DNA of 64,000 nucleotides from Actinomycetota bacterium (GTDB lineage: Bacteria; Actinomycetota; Acidimicrobiia; Spongiisociales; UBA4744): positions 1 to 64,000 of the forward strand of contig JAADGS010000028.1 of assembly GCA_013152275.1 (NCBI GenBank), read 5' to 3'. Positions 59,079 through 64,000 of this stretch are shown one piece after another (within the stretch, counting starts at the first letter, position 1; each line of letters begins with the position of its first letter). Below the pieces are notes generated by a model. It did not search any database and was not told where the DNA came from. It was given only the letters and a program-made list of their open reading frames with translations. Both the position numbers and the translations under genes were made by a program.

Positions 59079-59399
59079 TCAACCACCTCCTGTCGCTGCT
59101 TGTACCTCACGCAAATACGCGACCACACGATCGATCTGGTCGTCGGTGAGCGACGATCCGAACGACGGCATCCGACCCAGTCCGTGCTCGATGGTGAACC
59201 GATAGAAGTCATCGGTCATGTTCGCCGCGTCCGAGCCGGGTCCGAGCGCTGGTCCGAACCGCCCACCGAGCTCGTCGCCGTGGCACGAGGCACAGAGCAT
59301 CCCATACACCTGGCGGCCGGTCGCATCCGGCGGCAGACGGCTACCGGAGCATGCGCTCACCACGGACATGAACACGATCAACGCGACAAATCTCTGCAC
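59079..59399 (-). CDS. class I cytochrome c lipoprotein
   Basis: 106 residues from the GTG at 59399. The lipobox is VVSAC, then a spacer and one heme site CASCHG with a probable axial Met in LGRMPSFGSSLTDDQIDRVVAYLRE. It is a small membrane-tethered electron carrier on the outer face of the membrane. It is the first gene of an operon with the two acyl-CoA enzymes, an unusual partner, and might accept electrons at the periplasmic side of a respiratory complex. An alternative TTG start 13 codons upstream is less likely. Confidence 0.8.
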   Translation of the reverse strand: MQRFVALIVFMSVVSACSGSRLPPDATGRQVYGMLCASCHGDELGGRFGPALGPGSDAANMTDDFYRFTIEHGLGRMPSFGSSLTDDQIDRVVAYLREVQAATGGG

Positions 59400-59467
59400 A
59401 ATGTGCGAGCCTACATTGGGAACCCGACCGAGGCGCAATATCGTCTCATCATCGAAAGGAGTGCCCC

Positions 59468-60181
59468 ATGCGCCGTATCCTCATCGGAGCAGTCGCAGCA
59501 TCGCTGCTCCTGGCCGCGTGCACGCCGGACGTCACGATCACGAATGCCTCGGCCGGTACGCCTCAGGGAATCAACGTCACCGGTCAAGGCAAAGTGAGCG
59601 GAACACCGGACACACTCACGATCGACCTGGGAGTGAGCGTGCGCGGCGACTCCGTCACCGAAGCCGTCCAGGAGGCGGCCACTCTGGCCGACCGACTCAT
59701 CGCCGCGCTCGAGAAGGGCGGCGTCGCCGAGAAGGACATCCAGACCGTCAACTACTCGATCTCCCCCGAATACGACTACCGAAACGACACCCGCAAGCTG
59801 CTCGGCTACAGGGTCACGAACACCATCTCGGCCAAGATCCGGGACATCGCGGCCGCCGGCACCGTCATCGATGCCGCCACCGCCGCGGGTGGGGACGCCG
59901 TGCAGGTCTCCGGGGTACGGTTCTCACTCGAGGACAACGGATCCCTGCTCGAAGCGGCCAGGAAGCGAGCCTGGGAAGATGCGCGAGCCAAGGCAGAGCA
60001 ACTCGCGGCGCTGTCCGGGGTGACGCTGGGATCTCCGACGTCGATCAGCGAAACGTTGACGACGCCGCCCGCCCCGGTGTTCCGGGCTTCAAGTGACCTC
60101 GAAGCAGCGTCGACACCGATCCAGCCCGGCTCGCAGACGGTCACGGTGACGTTGAGCGTCGAGTTCTCGATCTCGGGTTGA
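59468..60181 (+). CDS. SIMPL-domain (DUF541) lipoprotein
   Basis: 237 residues. The lipobox LLAAC gives Cys18. The SIMPL fold follows, with GINVTGQGKVSGTPDTLTIDLGVSVRGDSVTEA, SISPEYDYRNDTRKLLGYRVTNTI and SVEFSIS at the end. The domain forms channel- or barrel-like oligomers in BP26-type proteins; its role in envelope physiology is not settled. A GAAAGGAG ribosome site precedes the ATG, and a 68-bp gap separates it from the cytochrome operon on the other strand. Confidence 0.9.
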   Translation: MRRILIGAVAASLLLAACTPDVTITNASAGTPQGINVTGQGKVSGTPDTLTIDLGVSVRGDSVTEAVQEAATLADRLIAALEKGGVAEKDIQTVNYSISPEYDYRNDTRKLLGYRVTNTISAKIRDIAAAGTVIDAATAAGGDAVQVSGVRFSLEDNGSLLEAARKRAWEDARAKAEQLAALSGVTLGSPTSISETLTTPPAPVFRASSDLEAASTPIQPGSQTVTVTLSVEFSISG

Positions 60182-60189
60182 GTTCGACT

Positions 60190-60684
60190 TCAACCGAAGA
60201 CGGCTGTGCCGGCGACCGTGAGCAATGACACGACGACACCGGCGATCAGTACCCCGACAGCGATGAGTACGGTCGCTTTGCGACGATCCACACCGAACAC
60301 GAACGCGGCCAGCGCACCGCTCCACGCCCCCGTGATCGGCAAAGGGATGGCGACGAAGGTGATCAAGGCGAGTTCGCGCAGGCGGTCGAAGCGCGCCGTG
60401 TGACGCCGCCGCGTGTGGGCGAAGAGACGGTCGAGGATCCGGTGCAGCCAGCCCCAATGGTCCTCCGCCCATTCGGTCACAGGCCCAAGGAGGACCAGGA
60501 TGAACGGAACGGGAAGGATGTTGCCGATCACCGACCAGACAAACGCCTGAGCGACCGGCATGTCGAACGCCCGCACGGCGAACGGGATCGAGAAGCGAAG
60601 CTCGGAAACCGGCAGCGCCGCCAGGAGAAGCACCGCCAGCGGCTCGGGGAAATGACGAACGAGCGACTCGAGTGCTTGCTGCAT
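60190..60684 (-). CDS. small multidrug-export family membrane protein (PF06695)
   Basis: 164 residues with four to five membrane helices. AALPVSELRFSIPFAVRAFDMPVAQAFVWSVIGNILPVPFILVLLGPV (about 22-70) and FVAIPLPITGAWSGALAAFVFG (about 110-131) are the paired motifs of this family. The annotated drug-export activity rests on scant evidence. Its AATACT box lies 6 nt before the ATG. Confidence 0.88.
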   Translation of the reverse strand: MQQALESLVRHFPEPLAVLLLAALPVSELRFSIPFAVRAFDMPVAQAFVWSVIGNILPVPFILVLLGPVTEWAEDHWGWLHRILDRLFAHTRRRHTARFDRLRELALITFVAIPLPITGAWSGALAAFVFGVDRRKATVLIAVGVLIAGVVVSLLTVAGTAVFG

Positions 60685-60712
60685 GGATGCAGTATTGCGC
60701 CCTGTCGGCCTT

Positions 60713-60895
60713 TTGACACGTTCGCGCTGGGATTACTACGATCTGACTGTCGGGTGTCACCCGCACCCGGCACCCCAACAAGCGCATTGGGCTGCGAGCA
60801 TGGACTCCCTGGCGCCTGCTCGATACAACGGCCCATTGTGGCTCTTCGCAAGGAGAGCAACGAGGCTCCGGCTCTACCCCCTTGCCGGAGCCTCG
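60713..60895 (+). ncRNA. candidate small RNA: promoter and terminator bracketing a geneless 150-nt stretch
   Basis: On the + strand TTGACA (60713-60718), 18 bp and TACGAT (60737-60742) form a near-consensus promoter pointing into the 244-bp gap before the convergent YchF gene. A hairpin with a perfect 12-bp stem, CGAGGCTCCGGC (60861-60872) and its complement (60884-60895), closes the interval. No ribosome site or gene is found between them. The hairpin also lies just past the YchF stop and may serve as that gene's terminator instead. I find no match to SRP, 6S or tmRNA cores. Confidence 0.35.
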
Positions 60896-60928
60896 CCCTA
60901 TCCGGACCCTGTTCGGATCCAAGGCGAA

Positions 60929-62002
60929 TCAGACCGAGAAGCGGACCACGATGACGTCACCCTCGCGCATCACGTAGTCTTTTCCCTCGACGCGTATGAC
61001 ACCGGCATGCTTGGCGGCGTCCCATCCACCTGCAGCAACGACGTCGGTGATCGAAGCAATCTCCGCTCGGATGAATCCGCGCTCGAGATCAGAGTGGATC
61101 TTGCCCGCGGCTTCCGGTGCTCTTGCTCCCGCTCGCACGGTCCAGGCATGCGACTCCTTGGGCCCGACCGTGTAGAAGGTCAGCAGGCCGAGCGCGCCGT
61201 AGGCGGCGCGCACCATCTCCGCAAGGGCGCCCTCACCCATTCCGAGACCCTCGAAGATCTCCCTCCGATCCTCCGGGTCCATCCGGGCCGCCTCGGCTTC
61301 GATCCGTACGGAAAGGGCGACGACCGTGTCACCCTCTGGTACCAGCGCCGATACGCCTCGGACGAGAGCCTCGGAATCAGGTTCCTCCTCACCGACGTTC
61401 ACGACCCACACCGCCGGGCGCAGCGTCAACGGCGCAAGATCTCTGAACGCTTCGCGGTGGGCATCGGACCATTCTCCGGCGCGCAGTGGCCTCCCCTCTC
61501 CGAGGAACTCCGCCGCCTCGGCGATCGCCGCGGCGGCACGCTTCTTGGTGGCGTCTGCAGAAGCTTCCTTGGCGATACGGGGTCGGCGCCGTTCGAACAC
61601 GTCTGCGTCGGCCATCGTCAGCTCGAGCAGGAGATCCTCGGCCTGCGCAACGGCGTCGGTACCGGATTCATCGGACGGTACGCCCTCGTCGTCGAAGGCC
61701 CGCAACACCATGATGAGCCCCTCCATCTCCCGCAGCCTTCCGAGGAACTGCGATCCGAGACCGCTGCCGTGCGCTCCCATGGCCGGAAGATCGAGAAGTT
61801 CGAGCACGGCGTGCACGATCTTCTTCGAATGCTCGATCTCGGCCGCCGCCTCCAGGGCCGGGTCGGGGATCGAGGCGACCCCGATGTTTGGAGACACCGT
61901 CGAGAACGGGTGGGGCGCGGTCGGTGTATCGAGTCCCGTGAGCGCGTTGAACAGCTCCGTCTTGCCGACGTTCGGAAATCCTACGATGCCGAGGCGTGCC
62001 AT
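60929..62002 (-). CDS. ychF: YchF-like GTPase/ATPase with atypical nucleotide motifs
   Basis: 357 residues. The P-loop is GFPNVGKTELFNALTG (family form GLPNVGKSTLFNAL). ASIPDPALEA, LGSQFLGRLREMEGLIMVLRAF and NVGEEE (G4 of the NxxE type used by ATP-preferring YchF) follow. The C-terminal TGS-like part has LLTFYTVGPKESHAWTVRAGA, AAGKIHSDLERGFIRAEI and DVIVVRFSV. The Walker B position is DLPAMG rather than DIAGLV, losing the G3 glycine. Start is ATG 62002, preceded at 8 nt by TACAGT. The stop of this convergent gene is followed by the hairpin at 60861-60895. Confidence 0.87.
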   Translation of the reverse strand: MARLGIVGFPNVGKTELFNALTGLDTPTAPHPFSTVSPNIGVASIPDPALEAAAEIEHSKKIVHAVLELLDLPAMGAHGSGLGSQFLGRLREMEGLIMVLRAFDDEGVPSDESGTDAVAQAEDLLLELTMADADVFERRRPRIAKEASADATKKRAAAAIAEAAEFLGEGRPLRAGEWSDAHREAFRDLAPLTLRPAVWVVNVGEEEPDSEALVRGVSALVPEGDTVVALSVRIEAEAARMDPEDRREIFEGLGMGEGALAEMVRAAYGALGLLTFYTVGPKESHAWTVRAGARAPEAAGKIHSDLERGFIRAEIASITDVVAAGGWDAAKHAGVIRVEGKDYVMREGDVIVVRFSV

Positions 62003-62070
62003 GTCCGTGCACTGTAGCTTTGATCCCGACATGGCGAACCGCACGACTACGGTGGATCCAAGGAGGTGTG

Positions 62071-63066
62071 ATGAGAGTCTCGGTGATCGGAGCAGGCTCC
62101 TGGGGAACGACCGTCGCGGCCCTTACCGCCCGTGAACATCCGACGTACCTCTGGGCCCGGCGTCCTGAGCTTGCGGAGGCGATCGCCGCGACGGGAGAGA
62201 ACCCGGACTACTTTCCGGGATACCGGCTTCCGTACGGCCTTCACGCCACCAGCGATCTCTTCGAAGCCATCGACGGCGCCGACGTGATCGTCATGGCCGT
62301 CCCCTCACACGGATACCGATCCGTCCTCGAGACCATGGCGGCACGGATCCCTGCGGAAACGCCACTTCTCAGCCTGGCCAAAGGGATCGAGCAGGGCAGC
62401 CTGCTGCGCATGACGGAAGTGACCGACCAAGTGCTCCAAGACCACGATCCGACACACGTCGGTGTGCTCACCGGCCCGAATCTGGCCGCCGAGGTGATGG
62501 ATGGGCAGCCGGCGGCGACGGTGATCGCCATGAAGGACGAAGTGCTTGCCCGGCGGCTGCAAAGTCTGTTCATGGGTCCCACGTTTCGCGTCTACACGAA
62601 CGATGACGTGGTCGGCTGTGAGACCGCAGGTGCTCTCAAGAACGTGATGGCCATCGCTGCCGGCATGTCCGAAGGCCTCGGGTTCGGCGACAACAGCATG
62701 GCGACACTGGTGACGCGAGCCCTCGCCGAGCTGACCCGACTCGGTTCGGCCATGGGAGGACGGCCGAGGACCTTCGCAGGGTTGGCCGGCATGGGCGACC
62801 TGATTGCCACGTGTGTTTCCGCCAAGAGTCGAAATCATCGGGTCGGCGTGCTGCTCGGTCGGGGACGCAAGATCGACGACATCATCGCCGAGATGAACAT
62901 GGTCGCCGAAGGGGTCAAGACCACGAGGGCCGTGCTGGACCTTGCGAGCCGGCATGGGGTCGAGATGCCGATCGCCACCCAGGTGGGACAGGTGCTCTAC
63001 GAGGGAGAGAGCCCGCGAGAGGCGGTGCTCAACCTGATGACACGAGCGGCGAAGGCCGAAACCTGA
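62071..63066 (+). CDS. gpsA: NAD(P)-dependent glycerol-3-phosphate dehydrogenase
   Basis: 331 residues. VIGAGSWGTTVAALTA (NAD site), AVPSHGYRSVL, LSLAKGIE, LTGPNLAAEV, GCETAGALKNVMAIAAGMSEGLGFGDNSMATLVTRALAEL with the catalytic Lys, and a late GDLIATC signature define GpsA. It reduces dihydroxyacetone phosphate to glycerol 3-phosphate for phospholipids. The ATG is preceded by AAGGAGGTG. It is single and divergent from the YchF-like gene. Confidence 0.95.
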   Translation: MRVSVIGAGSWGTTVAALTAREHPTYLWARRPELAEAIAATGENPDYFPGYRLPYGLHATSDLFEAIDGADVIVMAVPSHGYRSVLETMAARIPAETPLLSLAKGIEQGSLLRMTEVTDQVLQDHDPTHVGVLTGPNLAAEVMDGQPAATVIAMKDEVLARRLQSLFMGPTFRVYTNDDVVGCETAGALKNVMAIAAGMSEGLGFGDNSMATLVTRALAELTRLGSAMGGRPRTFAGLAGMGDLIATCVSAKSRNHRVGVLLGRGRKIDDIIAEMNMVAEGVKTTRAVLDLASRHGVEMPIATQVGQVLYEGESPREAVLNLMTRAAKAET

Positions 63067-63080
63067 CTTCCTGTCCTGAC

Positions 63081-63127
63081 TTCCTGTCACTATGAGCGTC
63101 GCATACCGACGCCGGCATTGACAGGAA
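63081..63127. terminator. inverted repeat between convergent gpsA and hypA
   Basis: TTCCTGTCA (63081-63089) and its complement TGACAGGAA (63119-63127) can pair over a 29-nt interval. An extra direct copy GACTTCCTGTC precedes it at 63064-63075. It lies between the ends of gpsA (63066) and hypA (63192) and could stop transcription from either side, although no T-tract follows. Confidence 0.35.
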
Positions 63128-63191
63128 AGGGAGGGTTCTGTTTCTCGTCAATGGAAGCGTCACCTACGAGGGCACGCTGCACGCGACCGGA

Positions 63192-63461
63192 TCATCGGGC
63201 TTTTCCGACCACGATCGATACCAGGCGCACATCGAACGCATCCTCCGCCGTGTGATCGTCCGACTTCGTGACATCCAGGTGAGCGCCCTGCGCCGGAGAT
63301 CCCTGTGCGAGGATCTCGAAGTGTCCCTTCAGTGCCTCGGGCGTCACATGGCTCAACGCGCCGATCTCGATACGGATGCGCTCGACGTGTGCCGCGGCAT
63401 TCGCCAGCGCAACCTTTTCCACCTCGGACACGAGGTCGCCGACGAGTTTGGCCTCATGCAT
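63192..63461 (-). CDS. hypA: HypA-like nickel chaperone lacking the zinc-finger domain
   Basis: 89 residues against about 113 usual. [21 protein letters not shown] begins with the nickel-binding MHE-type N-terminus (His2), and RIEIGALSHVTPEALKGHFEILAQGSPAQGA matches the HypA core. The two CxxC pairs of the zinc finger are absent; the chain goes from LDVTKSDDHTAEDAFDV directly to the closing LVSIVV strand. It should deliver nickel to the hydrogenase encoded upstream. The start overlaps the maturation-protease gene by 8 nt. Confidence 0.75.
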   Translation of the reverse strand: MHEAKLVGDLVSEVEKVALANAAAHVERIRIEIGALSHVTPEALKGHFEILAQGSPAQGAHLDVTKSDDHTAEDAFDVRLVSIVVGKAR

Positions 63462-63876
63462 CTTCCAGTTCCTTCACCAGCTCCACCACTGCGGTCGCGA
63501 CGGCCGGCGACATCGCCGTCCCATGTTCGATCTGACCTGCTTCGATGCCGTAGACCACCAAGGAACGAGGTAGTCGACCCATCGTCCTCGCCAGTTCGAT
63601 GACTGCCGCCGGCCCGAACGCATGTGTCGACGAGAATGCCCCCACCGGCAGGCGATCCGCCATCGCATCGAACCTGTGCACCGTCCCCGGAGGCGCCCCC
63701 GATCGCATCGCGTCGACGATGACGACGTCGTCGTCGGCGTCCCACAGCTCGAGCATGTCGAACGACCCAGTGACGCGTCGTTCCACGGACCACGCCGCGA
63801 CCTTGGTCGCGACCTCCCACCCTGCGGCATCGTCGCCGCGGTCCGGGTTGCCGATCCCGATCAGCCTGCGCGCCAT
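63454..63876 (-). CDS. [NiFe]-hydrogenase maturation endopeptidase (HyaD/HycI family)
   Basis: 140 residues from the ATG at 63876. [18 protein letters not shown] is the family opening with the nickel-sensing acidic residue. [16 protein letters not shown] carries the second conserved Asp, and [19 protein letters not shown] the conserved His. It clips the C-terminal extension of the hydrogenase large subunit once nickel is inserted. The start lies within the last codons of that large subunit gene, so the enzyme is made with its substrate. Confidence 0.9.
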   Translation of the reverse strand: MARRLIGIGNPDRGDDAAGWEVATKVAAWSVERRVTGSFDMLELWDADDDVVIVDAMRSGAPPGTVHRFDAMADRLPVGAFSSTHAFGPAAVIELARTMGRLPRSLVVYGIEAGQIEHGTAMSPAVATAVVELVKELEDA

Positions 63877-64000
63877 GTGTCGCCGACCCTTTCCACCGTG
63901 AGATCGAGGAAGTGCGTTGCGCAGGAGATGCATGGGTCGTAGTTCCTGATGGCTTGTTCCAACTGCCACTGCAGGGTGTCATCGTCCAGATGGGTCCGTC
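63861..64000 (-). CDS. [NiFe]-hydrogenase large subunit, C-terminal fragment (5' cut by window edge)
   Basis: On the minus strand one frame is open from the window edge to TGA at 63863-63861 and encodes 45 residues. It contains [18 protein letters not shown], the C-terminal CxxC nickel ligands of [NiFe]-hydrogenase large subunits followed by the protease site after His. The 16-residue tail [16 protein letters not shown] would be removed on maturation. The DPCISCATH form is typical of group 3 (F420- or NAD(P)-linked, bidirectional) enzymes. The protease gene overlaps its end by 16 nt. Catalytic subunit and group are otherwise outside the window. Confidence 0.88.
   Translation of the reverse strand, partial: RTHLDDDTLQWQLEQAIRNYDPCISCATHFLDLTVERVGDTWRAG

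Noticed and set aside
60800-60928. Small protein starting ATG 60800 in the gap before ychF
   Set aside because: It has no ribosome site and its frame runs on into the antisense of ychF.

Overview
The window is about 64 kb of high-GC, gene-dense DNA with short gaps and many start/stop overlaps. It looks like an actinobacterial chromosome. The gene content fits: a 13E12/DUF222 HNH-endonuclease tail, PAC2, the DUF4349 and beta-propeller lipoproteins, an ACAD11-like kinase/dehydrogenase pair and a type IIIA proton ATPase. So do promoters of the actinobacterial leaderless type (TANNNT 6-8 nt before the start codon). An uncultured Acidimicrobiia-like lineage is my best guess, but it is only a guess. 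I saw no rRNA, tRNA, CRISPR array or intact insertion sequence.

1-16 kb is a catabolic island. A SorC-type regulator, GutM and a complete glucitol-family PTS (SrlA-like IIC, a split and reordered SrlE, SrlB-like IIA) are followed without a break by four genes. These are a DRL-type (DXP-reductoisomerase-like/COG4091) oxidoreductase, a degenerate class II aldolase-like protein, HPr and Enzyme I. Facing it, 8 bp away, is the opposite-strand operon ispD-like > second SorC regulator > acetoin/pyruvate-dehydrogenase-type E1alpha > E1beta > E2. Head-to-head with ispD lies a shortened second IspD-like gene coupled to a large metallophosphoesterase. No sorbitol-6-phosphate dehydrogenase is in the operon. 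The enzymes present could convert 2-C-methylerythritol, or a similar branched polyol, to its phosphate, then to 1-deoxyxylulose 5-phosphate, then to acetyl-CoA plus glyceraldehyde 3-phosphate. This is my main hypothesis and it is inference.

16-44 kb is mostly housekeeping and accessory metabolism. It holds a two-gene ACAD10/11-like system, a beta-propeller lipoprotein, MFS and GPH transporters, an orphan histidine kinase, a MobA-like nucleotidyltransferase, sirtuin, Lnt, a DUF4349 lipoprotein, PAC2, a CDP-alcohol phosphatidyltransferase, PH/SHOCT, YbaK, AmrS radical SAM, MarC, RNase HI with a zinc ribbon, a CapA-like lipoprotein, a class III aminotransferase paired with a kinase-like protein, SDRs, a repeat-bearing gap and an apparently dead endonuclease V.

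44-64 kb carries an NfuA-like Fe-S carrier, an ATP-grasp enzyme, MalQ, an S9 peptidase, thiamine pyrophosphokinase, two small exported or membrane proteins, a MaoC hydratase plus SDR pair (a split MFE-2), a GH13 glucosidase, a P-type proton ATPase, an operon of cytochrome c, HSD10-like dehydrogenase and CaiB/AMACR-like protein, a SIMPL lipoprotein, a small-multidrug-export protein, a YchF-like GTPase and GpsA. At the right edge is the end of a [NiFe]-hydrogenase operon: large-subunit tail, maturation protease and a HypA lacking its zinc finger.
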